A stretch of 64,000 nt of DNA. Source: Virgibacillus sp. MSP4-1 (lineage in GTDB: Bacteria; Bacillota; Bacilli; Bacillales; Alkalibacillaceae). The translations under genes were made by a program, and so were the position numbers. The notes below the pieces were generated by a model. That model searched no databases, was not told the origin of the DNA, and saw only the letters and a list, made by a program, of their open reading frames with translations. Location of the stretch: NCBI RefSeq assembly GCF_010092505.1, contig NZ_CP048021.1, positions 1,364,001-1,428,000 on the forward strand, given 5' to 3'. Positions 27,108 to 35,620 of this stretch are shown in pieces; position 1 is the stretch's first letter; the number at the start of each line of letters is the position of its first letter.

Positions 27108-27140
27108 AAAAGGAAGAGGATTATTATTTCTTCCTCTTCC
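27106..27140 (-). terminator. Terminator after yqzE
   Basis: GGAAGAGGA and TCCTCTTCC (about 27112-27120/27132-27140) pair around the yqzE stop codon, followed by TTTTTTATG on the minus strand. It may also stop yqhG transcripts weakly. Confidence 0.7.
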
Positions 27141-27309
27141 CATCCCAGAACATTTTAAACGCCGCTGGGAGCATGCCAAAATATCGATTGGACCGGCTGC
27201 TTTTTTCATTTTTCCTTCTTGACTTCCTCTGTTCCCGTTCATCTTTAGGTAATTGCATGTACTTTGTCAATTCCTGAGTCATATATTTAACAATTTCGTT
27301 CCCTGACAT
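27124..27309 (-). CDS. yqzE: YqzE family protein
   Basis: This 61-residue basic protein (MSGNEIVKYMTQELTKYMQLPKDEREQRKSRRK...) matches the YqzE family that sits beside comG in Bacillaceae. It is not part of the comG operon here because aroK intervenes and transcription is opposite. The start follows GGGAGTGA; the earlier Met lies upstream of that site. The function is unknown. Confidence 0.8.
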   Translation of the reverse strand: MSGNEIVKYMTQELTKYMQLPKDEREQRKSRRKNEKSSRSNRYFGMLPAAFKMFWDGKRKK

Positions 27310-27355
27310 GGGGGTCACTCCCATAATCTTTATGTTTTATAATAGCATTTCCCAT

Positions 27356-27856
27356 TTAATAATGAACTATACACTTCATGATCATTTGCACCATTCTTTC
27401 TGTACTATAATCATCTGTTTGAATGATTTGATCTGCACACTCTTCATACATGGACTGTCGGTTTTCGTATAACTGCTGCTTTTTTTCCATTTCCTGATTC
27501 CACAGTGGCCGGTTTTTGTCAAAAGCAAGCCGTTGCTTGATTTCTTTAAATGATGTTTTTAAATAAACCGTAAAAAAGTCATTGTTCAATATATCCCGGT
27601 TCATTTTAGCTTCAATAATGCCTCCCCCGGTAGCTATAACCGTATCCTTTTGAGGAAGTCCCTTAAGTACTTCTGTTTCATACTCGCGAAATCGTTTTTC
27701 ACCCTCCACTTGGAAAATCTCAGGGATGCCCATTTGCCTCCATTTTATAATTTCCTCATCTGTATCGAGAAAAACAGCATCCAACTTTTTAGCAAGCTCC
27801 TTTCCTAATGTAGTTTTCCCACTGCCCATAAATCCAATCAAACAAATACTTTTCAT
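27356..27856 (-). CDS. aroK: Shikimate kinase
   Basis: AroK phosphorylates shikimate at the 3-OH. The 166-residue P-loop kinase has GFMGSGKTTLG (8-18), the shikimate-binding DTDEEI (about 32-37) with EGEKRFREYE, and TGGGI (about 79-83). The LID region is KNRPLW. The ATG at 27856 has AGGAGTG upstream. aroQ of the same pathway is in the window at 13852-14322, in a separate cluster. Confidence 0.95.
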   Translation of the reverse strand: MKSICLIGFMGSGKTTLGKELAKKLDAVFLDTDEEIIKWRQMGIPEIFQVEGEKRFREYETEVLKGLPQKDTVIATGGGIIEAKMNRDILNNDFFTVYLKTSFKEIKQRLAFDKNRPLWNQEMEKKQQLYENRQSMYEECADQIIQTDDYSTERMVQMIMKCIVHY

Positions 27857-27966
27857 TTTGTACACTCCTGAATTTTTTGTCACGTCATTGATTCATTATC
27901 CCATTTTCCTTTAGTAAGTTGCATTTTTACTGCACTCAACCAGGTGCATTCAGCCATTTTAAATAT

Positions 27967-27995
27967 ATGACATTTTCGTCAGATGGTTGTAGAAT
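27967..27995 (+). promoter_or_regulatory. Candidate promoter of the comG operon
   Basis: A -35 ATGACA (27967-27972), a 17-nt spacer and a -10 TAGAAT (27990-27995). comG is ComK-dependent in B. subtilis, but I see no clear pair of AAAA-N5-TTTT boxes upstream. Confidence 0.5.
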
Positions 27996-28035
27996 ACCTT
28001 TAAATTTACAAAAATGAAATAAGGCAGGGATCTCA

Positions 28036-29040
28036 ATGGAAGCATGTGAAGTGTTATCACAAAAAATACTAAGAAGTGCGATTTCAAAATCAGCGTCTGA
28101 TATCCATTTCTCTCCTTCTGAGAATGGAACGGATATTTACTTCCGATTAGGAGGTAAACGGAATTTCATGTTTTCCATTTCTCAGCCGGAATATCAGTCA
28201 TTGCTGTCTTATTATAAGTTCTCAGCCGGAATGGATATAGCAGAAACACGTATGCCCCAAAACGGTACCTTAACTCATCATTACCAGCAGCTTATTTATG
28301 ATTTGCGATTTTCCACCTTACCTGTTGAAGCTTCAGAAAGCCTCGCCATCCGTATTTTACCCCGACAGATGGTTCCACAATTAGAGCAATTATTTCTCTT
28401 TCCTTCTCAGGCAAAAATTCTCCAGAAATGGATACAGCAAAGGTTTGGAATGATTCTCTTTACCGGACCAACAGGCAGCGGAAAAACCACCACGATGTAT
28501 GCCTTGCTGCAGTCTATTGTAGAAAACAGACCCTTTCAGGCAATTACACTCGAGGATCCCATCGAAAGAGAACTAGACAATATTTTACAGGTGCAGGTTA
28601 ATGAAAAAGCCGGCATGAGCTATGATGCCGGGCTGAAGGCGGTGTTAAGACATGACCCGGATATCTTAATGATTGGTGAAATCAGGGACCGGCATACAGC
28701 TCGTTTTGCCCTTCAAGCTGCCTTCACAGGTCATCTTGTATTAAGTACAATTCATGCCAAAAATGCATTTGGCACCATTTTTCGTCTTCAGGATCTTGGT
28801 ATATCGAAAGCTGATCTTAACCAGGCACTAATTGGTATTGCCTCTCAGCAGCTATTGCCTTTGGGAGATGGTCTGATAACAGATCAAAAGCGTGCAGCTA
28901 TTTTGGAACTGATTGATGGAGACGTTCTTACTAATGCTATAAAGGGAATTGCTCCTGGTCAGTATGATCGTTTCAATTCATTTGAATACCTGAGGAGGAA
29001 GGCCTATGCTCTTGGTTTTACTAATGAAAATACGCAGTAA
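28036..29040 (+). CDS. comGA: Competence pilus assembly ATPase ComGA
   Basis: This GspE/PilB-type traffic ATPase powers the competence pseudopilus that pulls in transforming DNA. The 334-residue protein has ASDIHFSPSENG (N-terminal domain), Walker A GPTGSGKTTT (about 148-157), the Asp box ITLEDPIE, Walker B ILMIGEIRDR, and the His box GHLVLSTIHAKNA. It lacks the zinc Cys4 motif seen in many GspE proteins. It is the first gene of a seven-gene operon. Confidence 0.96.
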   Translation: MEACEVLSQKILRSAISKSASDIHFSPSENGTDIYFRLGGKRNFMFSISQPEYQSLLSYYKFSAGMDIAETRMPQNGTLTHHYQQLIYDLRFSTLPVEASESLAIRILPRQMVPQLEQLFLFPSQAKILQKWIQQRFGMILFTGPTGSGKTTTMYALLQSIVENRPFQAITLEDPIERELDNILQVQVNEKAGMSYDAGLKAVLRHDPDILMIGEIRDRHTARFALQAAFTGHLVLSTIHAKNAFGTIFRLQDLGISKADLNQALIGIASQQLLPLGDGLITDQKRAAILELIDGDVLTNAIKGIAPGQYDRFNSFEYLRRKAYALGFTNENTQ

Positions 29041-30076
29041 AAACTTTTTCACGAGGGAAAGCAAGTTAACTTTAGCTGATCAGATACTGTTAACCAGACG
29101 TCTATCCGCCCTCCTACAAAATGGGTACTCTTTAAATAAAGCTTTACAGTTGATTTCGTTAGACCCTAAACAGGGAGCTGTAGCTGAGCACATTCAAAAA
29201 AAGTTAATAAAAGGAAAACATATTGACAAAATCTTTCAGGGACTTGGTTTCTCCCCTATTGTCACCTCTTACCTTTATTTCTCACGTTCTACAGGTCAAT
29301 TAGGAGACAGCTTAGCAAATGGCAGTGCTTTGCTCAGTCGATTGAAACAGTTTCAGGATCAGCTGAAAAAAGTATTGCAGTATCCTTTATTAATTCTTAT
29401 GTTTTTAGTTGTGCTTATGGTTGCCTTAAAGTTTTTTCTCTTACCCTCATTAAGCGAATTATACGTGGGTATTCAAAACTCAGACCCGAACCTTTCACCT
29501 AAGATCTTTGCATCCATTGAGTTTTTTATTAACCTCTTTTTTATTACCTGTTTACTTATTCTTCTCATTTCAGCAATCTGGTCGGTGATTAAATCAAAAT
29601 TATCCACAGACTTAAAAATTCGAATATACGCTTTTCTTCCCTTAGTCAGAAAAATAAAAAGCCTGGAAACTTCTTTTTTATTCAGCTTTCACTTCAGTTC
29701 ATTACTCCAAAGTGGGCTGTCCGTAAAAAATGCACTCCAGATCATTTCGGAACAAACCCATTTACCCGTACTGAAACGATATTCGGTGATGTTGATGCGT
29801 TCTGTTTATGCCGGACAGTCTCTCCATTTGGCCGTGGAGAACTTTCCACTGGTTGAAAAAGAATTAGGATTGATTTTCAAAAGAAGCATGCAGGATGGAA
29901 CGTTAGAAAAAGATTTAAACAATTATGCACACCTACTAGTTGAAACATTCCTTGAAAAAATGTCTAAATCCATTACGTACATTCAACCCATGTTCTTTAT
30001 CCTGTTTGGCGTTATCATTATTTTTGTTTACCTTTCTATCCTAATGCCTATGTTTGGGCTGATCAATCAAATTTAA
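29006..30076 (+). CDS. comGB: Competence pilus platform protein ComGB
   Basis: ComGB is a GspF/PilC-type inner membrane platform protein, 356 residues, with two T2SSF domains. Motifs include LLTRRLSALLQNGYSLNKALQLI, a repeat-like SFHFSSLLQSGLSVKNALQII, and three hydrophobic segments (about 125-150, 170-195, 325-350). The start has AGGAGGAAGG upstream and lies 35 nt inside comGA, suggesting coupling. Confidence 0.93.
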   Translation: MLLVLLMKIRSKNFFTRESKLTLADQILLTRRLSALLQNGYSLNKALQLISLDPKQGAVAEHIQKKLIKGKHIDKIFQGLGFSPIVTSYLYFSRSTGQLGDSLANGSALLSRLKQFQDQLKKVLQYPLLILMFLVVLMVALKFFLLPSLSELYVGIQNSDPNLSPKIFASIEFFINLFFITCLLILLISAIWSVIKSKLSTDLKIRIYAFLPLVRKIKSLETSFLFSFHFSSLLQSGLSVKNALQIISEQTHLPVLKRYSVMLMRSVYAGQSLHLAVENFPLVEKELGLIFKRSMQDGTLEKDLNNYAHLLVETFLEKMSKSITYIQPMFFILFGVIIIFVYLSILMPMFGLINQI

Positions 30077-30088
30077 GGAGGTGATCTA

Positions 30089-30385
30089 ATGAAAAATGAA
30101 AATGGTTTCACTCTTATCGAAATGCTCATTGTATTAATGGTTATTTCTGTTCTATTAATCCTGACCATCCCTAATATTGGGAAACACAATACACTCATTG
30201 ACAAAAAGGGATGTGATGCGTATGTGGAGCTGGTTCAGTCACAGGTACAGGTCTATAAGCTGGAAAATGATTCATATCCAACAGAATTATCACTCCTGGA
30301 AGGGGATTACATAAAGGAGGATGATTCCGCATGTCCAAACGGGGTTGAAATAGACGCTGAGGGCAATGTCGCAAAAGTAGAGTAA
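30089..30385 (+). CDS. comGC: Major competence pseudopilin ComGC
   Basis: This is the main structural subunit of the competence pilus. The 98-residue precursor has a class III signal ENG|FTLIEMLIVLMVISVLLILTIP with the prepilin peptidase site after Gly and the conserved Glu at +5. Two cysteines (in KKGCDAY and DSACPNG) fit the disulfide known for ComGC. AAGGAGG lies before the ATG. Confidence 0.95.
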   Translation: MKNENGFTLIEMLIVLMVISVLLILTIPNIGKHNTLIDKKGCDAYVELVQSQVQVYKLENDSYPTELSLLEGDYIKEDDSACPNGVEIDAEGNVAKVE

Positions 30386-30407
30386 TGAAAAGCTTGGTGA
30401 AAATGAA

Positions 30408-30863
30408 ATGTGTCAATTAAAACAGAAAGAAGCTGGCTTTACCTTAATAGAAATGCTTGTTGTCCTAACGATATTCATGACCCTCGTTTTTATTACAGCT
30501 CCAGTGAATACAAACGTACAGAAGGAATTAAAAGTTCAGCAGTTTTTCAGTCTGTTTGAACAGGATGTATTATGGATGCAAAATCAGGCGATTACAAAGA
30601 ATGAAATATACAGACTGCACTGGCATCCGGATTCCCATAAATATGAAATCCGGCAAAGTGGACTTGGAAAGTTAATGGTAAGACGAAATTACAGCTCTGA
30701 AATCGAAGTGGAATTAAAATCTTTCCAGCTTCCGTTCTCCTTTTATCCATCCGGGGCACCAAACCAGCCTGGTGTACTGCTTATCCATACGGAAGAGGAT
30801 ACTTTTCAAGTTACATTTCCACTAGGGAAAGGACGATTTTATGTCACAAAAACTTCAACCTGA
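30408..30863 (+). CDS. comGD: Minor competence pseudopilin ComGD
   Basis: This 151-residue type II pseudopilin precursor has the signal EAG|FTLIEMLVVLTIFMTLVFIT and Glu at +5. It is a minor pilin, probably at the pilus tip or initiation complex. Its end overlaps comGE by 23 nt. Confidence 0.92.
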   Translation: MCQLKQKEAGFTLIEMLVVLTIFMTLVFITAPVNTNVQKELKVQQFFSLFEQDVLWMQNQAITKNEIYRLHWHPDSHKYEIRQSGLGKLMVRRNYSSEIEVELKSFQLPFSFYPSGAPNQPGVLLIHTEEDTFQVTFPLGKGRFYVTKTST

Positions 30864-31179
30864 TGGATTTGCTTTCATGGATATGCTGGTATCACTGACC
30901 TTCTTGCTCGCAATGATTCTGATCTTTCTCCCTATCATTCAATATACACGTGATGAACATCATCTGCTGTCTACCCGCTCGCAAATGATGACGGAGCTCT
31001 ATAATGAAATGCTTACCCATCAGAAGGAATATCCAATTTATAAACAAGTTAAAATCAATCATACTCCGGCATCGATTGAGATCAATCTCGCCGATTCATC
31101 TGCCTCCGGGTGTATAACATGGGAAAATATCAAGAGAAAACAGGAAAGTAAGTGTATCTATGTTAAAAAAGGAATCTAG
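30841..31179 (+). CDS. comGE: Minor competence pseudopilin ComGE
   Basis: This 112-residue protein has a pilin-like N-terminus, PDG|FAFMDMLVSLTFLLAMILIFLPII, but Asp instead of Glu at +5. It is assigned by position in the operon and the hydrophobic N-terminal helix. It overlaps comGD by 23 nt and comGF by 20 nt. Confidence 0.85.
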   Translation: MSQKLQPDGFAFMDMLVSLTFLLAMILIFLPIIQYTRDEHHLLSTRSQMMTELYNEMLTHQKEYPIYKQVKINHTPASIEINLADSSASGCITWENIKRKQESKCIYVKKGI

Positions 31180-31603
31180 CCGAGGATTCACATTAGTCTC
31201 TGTTTTAATCTCCCTTTCAATCTTATTAACGATTTTACCAACTCTTGCCCCGCTTCTGGTACAAATGAATCATATAAGGCAATATCCGGAGAATGAACAA
31301 GCCACCGTTTCCACATTTTTTCACCTGCTGCAGCTGGAGTTGAATCAGGGGAAGGAGTATCGTCTAAAATCTTCAGCTACCGGAATATATATACATGAAA
31401 GCAGCAACAGATCTATTCTTATTGAGCAATATAAGGAAAATGTGAGACGACGAATGAATTTAACAGGACATGAAATTCTTCTGTTTAACGTAAAGGATAT
31501 CCGCTTTCAAAATAATCCGGAAACCATTCATGTTTCTTTACAGATGATTGGAGGGAACAACTATGAACGGACGCTTTATAAGCTTCAGTCCGTTAAAGAA
31601 TGA
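31160..31603 (+). CDS. comGF: Minor competence pseudopilin ComGF
   Basis: This 147-residue protein has the N-terminus SRG|FTLVSVLISLSILLTILPTLAPL and a C-terminal ComGF-type beta region (RSILIEQYKENVRRRMNLTGHEILLFNVKDIRF). The usual Glu at +5 is replaced by Ser. It overlaps both neighbours. Confidence 0.88.
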   Translation: MLKKESSRGFTLVSVLISLSILLTILPTLAPLLVQMNHIRQYPENEQATVSTFFHLLQLELNQGKEYRLKSSATGIYIHESSNRSILIEQYKENVRRRMNLTGHEILLFNVKDIRFQNNPETIHVSLQMIGGNNYERTLYKLQSVKE

Positions 31604-31961
31604 ACGAGGATATATGTTTCCTTATATGCTATTTCTCTTTATGACTCTGTTTCTTGTTACAAACCATGCACTGCAGGCACTTACACTGGAAGCAAAGCAT
31701 GTATATAATCAGGAGGAGAACATTCATCTGGAAACACTCCTCTTAAGTGCCTATACAGATTTTGAGGGTGACTTGCCTTCTCTTCAACCAACCTCCGAAA
31801 AACAAAATCTTACTTATCGTTATCCTGATGGACAAGTCCAAGTCACCTACTTTCTCTCCAGCAGCACAGAACGGACAGCACAATTTCGCGTAACTACGAA
31901 GGATAACTCAAGGTTAGCTCAGGAAATAGTGTTAGAAATAAATCCTGAATCCAATGAATAA
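31563..31961 (+). CDS. comGG: Competence protein ComGG
   Basis: This 132-residue protein is the last in the comG operon. Its hydrophobic N-terminal segment RGYMFPYMLFLFMTLFLVTN lacks Glu+5. The ATG follows GGAGGG by 7 nt and lies 41 nt inside comGF; the longer frame from TTG at 31548 is less likely. The sequence is poorly conserved, so the assignment depends on operon position. Confidence 0.82.
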   Translation: MNGRFISFSPLKNERGYMFPYMLFLFMTLFLVTNHALQALTLEAKHVYNQEENIHLETLLLSAYTDFEGDLPSLQPTSEKQNLTYRYPDGQVQVTYFLSSSTERTAQFRVTTKDNSRLAQEIVLEINPESNE

Positions 31962-31995
31962 TAAAAAGTTCATCAGGCAAATATAAAAATGTAAT

Positions 31996-32067
31996 TGGGC
32001 TATAGCCAAGCGGTAAGGCAACGGGTTTTGATCTCGTGATGCGCTGGTTCGAATCCAGCTAGCCCAG
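31996..32067 (+). tRNA. tRNA-Gln (TTG)
   Basis: A 72-nt cloverleaf has acceptor TGGGCTA/TAGCCCA, T arm CTGGTTCGAATCCAG, anticodon loop TTTTGAT (TTG) and discriminator G. CCA is not encoded. It lies alone just after comGG. Confidence 0.95.
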
Positions 32068-32171
32068 TTTTCATATTTATGTCAAATATTTTTCCTTAAG
32101 TCGATTCCCAATTCATAGAACTTCTTGTATGATAGGTATGTACCACCTCTAATAGCAGGGAGGAACATACC

Positions 32172-32870
32172 ATGAACGATACATTAAAGATAACAAATGT
32201 TTTGAATGATTCCACAAGGTTAAGTATCTATGAATATATATCACAGAAGCATGATGTTGTAAATGTTCAGGAAATTGCGAAACAATTTAAAATTCACCCT
32301 AACGTAGCAAGGCTTCATTTGACAAAGCTTGAAGATATTGGCATGGTAAATTCCTATTTACAAAAAAACCAAAAAGGCGGAAGACCCTACCGGATATACC
32401 AGCTTTCTGATGAGCTTGTACAACTGCAATTCCCCTTCAGAGATTATCAGTCATTGGCTAAGATAGCTATTGAGTCTCTTGTTGGTTTAGGAGAACCCGG
32501 AAAACAGGCTCTTTATGAAACAGGAAAAAAATTCGGCTCACACTTTTTGAATTCTAAATACCGAAATGTAACCGTTCATCAACAAACTAATGAACAAAAA
32601 ATAAACATACTAAGAGAAACTTCTGTCATGCTGGGACTTGAGCCTGAATTCAACTATGACGAAACAGCACAGGTCATTTCTTTTAGTATCTTTAATTGTC
32701 CATTCAAGGAATTAGCCTTTTCAGAACAGAATGAGAATATTTGCGAAATGCATCGCTTCTTTATAAGAGGCATGTTTGAGCAGCTATTTCCTTCTGTTAC
32801 ACTTGAAGAAGAAGCAAACATGGTTGATGGCTGTGAGGCCTGTATGTACAAAACGAAGCTATCTGTATAA
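32172..32870 (+). CDS. HTH transcriptional regulator with SufR-like cysteine cluster
   Basis: This 232-residue protein has an N-terminal winged HTH (about 8-75: NVQEIAKQFKIHPNVARLHLTKLEDIGMV, wing GGRPYRIYQLS). The C-terminal domain has Cys176, Cys191, His194, Cys221 and Cys224 (CPF, CEMH, CEAC). This arrangement resembles SufR-type [Fe-S] or other metal-sensing regulators. The ligand and targets are unknown; no suf genes are nearby. GGGAGGAAC precedes the ATG. It is a single gene between tRNA-Gln and yqgY. Confidence 0.78.
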   Translation: MNDTLKITNVLNDSTRLSIYEYISQKHDVVNVQEIAKQFKIHPNVARLHLTKLEDIGMVNSYLQKNQKGGRPYRIYQLSDELVQLQFPFRDYQSLAKIAIESLVGLGEPGKQALYETGKKFGSHFLNSKYRNVTVHQQTNEQKINILRETSVMLGLEPEFNYDETAQVISFSIFNCPFKELAFSEQNENICEMHRFFIRGMFEQLFPSVTLEEEANMVDGCEACMYKTKLSV

Positions 32871-32925
32871 AGCAATGCATAGTCAGTCCTATACCCTGTT
32901 TATTCTAAAAGTACCAAAAAGTTCA

Positions 32926-32954
32926 TTTACTTTCTTTTTTAGGTAGTTTATAAT
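32926..32954 (+). promoter_or_regulatory. SigA promoter for yqgY
   Basis: TTTACT (32926-32931), a 17-nt spacer and TATAAT (32949-32954), 38 nt before the start codon. Confidence 0.7.
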
Positions 32955-32992
32955 AAATTTTGATGACTTTCCCGGAAAAGGAGGGGGATATT

Positions 32993-33235
32993 ATGGATCG
33001 TATGTTTCGTGTTCTTTCTTTCTGGACTGGTATATTTACTGTAATGTTTTATGTTGGGGAAATGTATAACACCTCCATTTTATTTTTAGCACAAACGGTG
33101 TTCTTTTTAACATTAGGATACTTAAAGCTTTCAGAACGCTTGTATATGTACATATTTGGTGCTTATTGTACAGTTTTCTTTATTGGATTTACGTACTATA
33201 CGACCTTCCTCTTAGTCCCATCTTTTGGACATTAG
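32993..33235 (+). CDS. yqgY: DUF2626 family membrane protein YqgY
   Basis: This 80-residue protein has three closely spaced hydrophobic segments (MFRVLSFWTGIFTVMFYVG, SILFLAQTVFFLTLGYL, YMYIFGAYCTVFFIGFTYYTTF). It matches the small DUF2626 family of Bacillaceae. The start chosen follows AAGGAGGGGG; the ORF upstream is noncoding. The function is unknown. Confidence 0.85.
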   Translation: MDRMFRVLSFWTGIFTVMFYVGEMYNTSILFLAQTVFFLTLGYLKLSERLYMYIFGAYCTVFFIGFTYYTTFLLVPSFGH

Positions 33236-33252
33236 AAGCGGGGAATAAAGGC

Positions 33253-33295
33253 AAAAGAAAAAGGATTGGCATTGGTGCCAATCCTTTTTCTTTTG
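33253..33295 (+). terminator. Strong terminator after yqgY
   Basis: A near-perfect palindrome AAAAGAAAAAGGATTGGCA...TGCCAATCCTTTTTCTTTT. It can act in both directions. Confidence 0.9.
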
Positions 33296-33314
33296 TCTGG
33301 GAAGTTGTAATGGA

Positions 33315-33362
33315 TAAAAAACAGGAGAAGATAATTCCGACTCTGCTCGTTTATTTCTCCTG
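33315..33362 (-). terminator. Terminator of the methyltransferase gene
   Basis: ACAGGAGAA (33322-33330) and TTCTCCTGT (33354-33362) pair around the stop codon, followed by TTTTTTAT on the minus strand. Confidence 0.7.
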
Positions 33363-34469
33363 TATGTTCAGAAAATGATCCACAACTTTTGCGCCCATAT
33401 TTTTGGATTGTATACACACATCAAACATACTGCCCATCCAGTCATCGCTTAACAAGGTTCTAATGGCCCGATTTCGTCTGGCCGCCTTCGAAAAGGGATC
33501 TTCAGGCTTAACCTCGGCAAATAAATGATTCAACTCCCCAATCTGACCAAAAAATTGATTCTGCCTCGTTAATAAATGATGCTTCCAATGTCTCTCCTGC
33601 CCTTTTTTTATCCATGTATCCCACGGTACATGATGAGTGATATCCATATCTCCTGGATACTGTAATGGATTATAGACCATCCTGTGCCGCATGTATCCCC
33701 GCAGACTTCCCTTTCTCCGATAATAATGGAGTCGCTCTTTATTTGTATATCCATAATCAAATGTAAATATCAAACCCTTTATAAGAGACTGATCAATCAG
33801 GGATGTGATGTTATCCATATATACAGGTACTTCTGTTCTTTGATCATTCATCAATGGAGGGAACCATTTACTCAGCCAATTCATTAAATTAGTTGCGCAT
33901 GGCTTCTCGATTTCCGTAAGCTCCCCCTTGTCATTAACAGCTACCATGACCTCTTTAAGTTCTTCCCCGCGATTAACGACAACCCGAACTGGCTGAGCAT
34001 CCAAGAATTCATTAGAAAAGACAAAACCTGTAAACCTGTCTTCTTGTTTCATATAATGTTCAAGAGATTCATACACGTCAACGTTCACATCTGCCGGGAA
34101 ATTTTTCTCCATCTGTTTCCTAACGTATGGATTATGTTCAACAAAGATATACTTGTCAGGTTTCAGTCCCATTTTTTTGAATGCGTCCATCAGCTGCATG
34201 AAAAAGCGTCCGTCCCCTCCTCCAAGCTCCATGATTTGTAATGGAAGGTTTAACTGTCTTGCTGCCTTAAAAAATATCCTGGCCATAAGCTCACTAAATA
34301 TTCCGCCGACATGATTGGCTGTGTAAAAATCACCCTCTTTTCCCAGCCTACCGACATTTTTCTGATAGTATCCATATTTATTGTGATATAAAGCCAGTTC
34401 TATGTAAGTATCATACGGGATCACACCATTCCGGGCCTTTTCCCTGATCTCCTGAAAAATCCCTGTCAT
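33351..34469 (-). CDS. MidA/NDUFAF7-type SAM-dependent methyltransferase
   Basis: This 372-residue protein of the Methyltransf_28 (MidA) family has the family N-terminus IPYDTYIELALYHNKYGYY, EGDFYTANHVGGIFSELMARI and the SAM-binding motif IMELGGGDGRFF, then GFVFSNEFLDAQPVRVV and IFTFDYGY. Eukaryotic members dimethylate an arginine in a respiratory complex I subunit. The bacterial substrate is unknown. It is a single minus-strand gene with its own terminator. Confidence 0.87.
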   Translation of the reverse strand: MTGIFQEIREKARNGVIPYDTYIELALYHNKYGYYQKNVGRLGKEGDFYTANHVGGIFSELMARIFFKAARQLNLPLQIMELGGGDGRFFMQLMDAFKKMGLKPDKYIFVEHNPYVRKQMEKNFPADVNVDVYESLEHYMKQEDRFTGFVFSNEFLDAQPVRVVVNRGEELKEVMVAVNDKGELTEIEKPCATNLMNWLSKWFPPLMNDQRTEVPVYMDNITSLIDQSLIKGLIFTFDYGYTNKERLHYYRRKGSLRGYMRHRMVYNPLQYPGDMDITHHVPWDTWIKKGQERHWKHHLLTRQNQFFGQIGELNHLFAEVKPEDPFSKAARRNRAIRTLLSDDWMGSMFDVCIQSKNMGAKVVDHFLNIQEK

Positions 34470-34584
34470 TATTAGCTCCTTTTTTCGGTTTTCACTATTG
34501 ACATAGTGTTAATTAACCTTTATAGTTTTAATAGTAGCTTAACTAATCCCTAACCAAATTTAAATGAGCAGAGCACATCCCCCC

Positions 34585-34612
34585 AAACCCCCTTCTTAAA
34601 AGAAGGGGGTTT
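34585..34612. terminator. GC-rich hairpin downstream of yqgX
   Basis: The perfect palindrome AAACCCCCTTCTT/AAGAAGGGGGTTT ends with T3 on the minus strand. It probably terminates yqgX. Confidence 0.65.
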
Positions 34613-34662
34613 AATCTATTTGTCCGCTTTATCTGTGATACATTTCGGACGTTTTACCCTTC

Positions 34663-35283
34663 CTAAAAAAACGGATTGGTCTGTTTCTCCCTTTCGACAG
34701 TTGTCTGAGGCCCATGACCTGGATAAACAACCGTGTCTCCTGACAAAGATAACAGATGAGTTTTTATACTCGTTAGCAGCTCTTCTCCATTTCCCTGTGG
34801 CAGGTCAGTCCTGCCAATGCCTCCTTGGAATAATGTATCTCCGGCTATAACAAACCCTTCATCCTCAAATAAAAAGGATACACTACCCGGGGAATGACCT
34901 GGGGTATGACGGACAGTAAAAGTAAAATTCCCAATGGATAACCCCCCAGGAACCAACGCCTTTTCTGCCGCATTTGCACGGATAGGTTCCGTAACACCAA
35001 AAAGCTGCGAGCCGTTCAGCATAGGGTCTTTAAGCCAGTCATGTTCGGCTTCATGTAAATAAACCTCAAGTTTGTATTGACTGCGTAATTCCTCTATAGC
35101 ACCTATATGATCAAAATGAGCATGGGTAAGCAGAATGGCGAGTGGCTGAATCTTTTCCTCATTCAAATACTGTGTTACCTTGTTTGCTTCTGCACCCGGA
35201 TCAATAATTAAGCCCTTTCCATCCTGATGTAGGATATAACAGTTCGTTCCTAGCGGTCCCAGTGAAATTTGTTTGACATTCAT
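34663..35283 (-). CDS. yqgX: MBL-fold hydrolase, glyoxalase II-like (YqgX)
   Basis: This 206-residue metallo-beta-lactamase fold protein has the zinc motif HAHFDH (54-59), GHSPGSVSF, AGDTLFQGGIGRTDLPQG and PGHGPQTTVE. The GRTDLPxG signature is typical of GloB/YcbL-type hydroxyacylglutathione hydrolase-like enzymes. The thiol substrate in a bacillithiol producer is inferred. It is a single minus-strand gene. Confidence 0.9.
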   Translation of the reverse strand: MNVKQISLGPLGTNCYILHQDGKGLIIDPGAEANKVTQYLNEEKIQPLAILLTHAHFDHIGAIEELRSQYKLEVYLHEAEHDWLKDPMLNGSQLFGVTEPIRANAAEKALVPGGLSIGNFTFTVRHTPGHSPGSVSFLFEDEGFVIAGDTLFQGGIGRTDLPQGNGEELLTSIKTHLLSLSGDTVVYPGHGPQTTVEREKQTNPFF

Positions 35284-35431
35284 CCTTTATCCTCCTAAAA
35301 TTTTATGAAATGACTCGACAAAGCTTCCATAATTATATAAAATGTATGAGAGTAGGCAATATCATACATATTAAACATATCCATGTATATTTTAGCGCAC
35401 ATTATTCATTTATAAAAAGGGGGTTATTGTA

Positions 35432-35602
35432 ATGGTTTTAGGTATTATGCTCTTAGTCGTTACAATAATATGTGCAATTGCGGTAATCCGCGGATTAAAA
35501 GAACGTAATCTTTTCGCAGCAGGTTTTGCCGGAATATCTGTCCTTGTTTTTGGATGGTTTTCTGTGATGACCATTTACTCAGAACTGTTTCCTGATGCGT
35601 AA
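35432..35602 (+). CDS. yqgW: DUF2759 family small membrane protein (YqgW)
   Basis: This 56-codon ORF starts with ATG after AAAAAGGGGG. It encodes two membrane helices, MVLGIMLLVVTIICAIAVIR and a second segment FAGISVLVFGWFSVMTIY, separated by GLKERNLFAAG. Position next to yqgX and the DUF2759-like pattern support yqgW. The function is unknown. Confidence 0.8.
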   Translation: MVLGIMLLVVTIICAIAVIRGLKERNLFAAGFAGISVLVFGWFSVMTIYSELFPDA

Positions 35603-35620
35603 GACATTTAAAAATTTGTT

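Noticed and set aside
28036-31961. comG genes as a type II secretion or type IV pilus system
   Set aside because: Order, gene sizes and the neighbouring yqzE match the competence operon, and there is no secretin or PilT-like ATPase.
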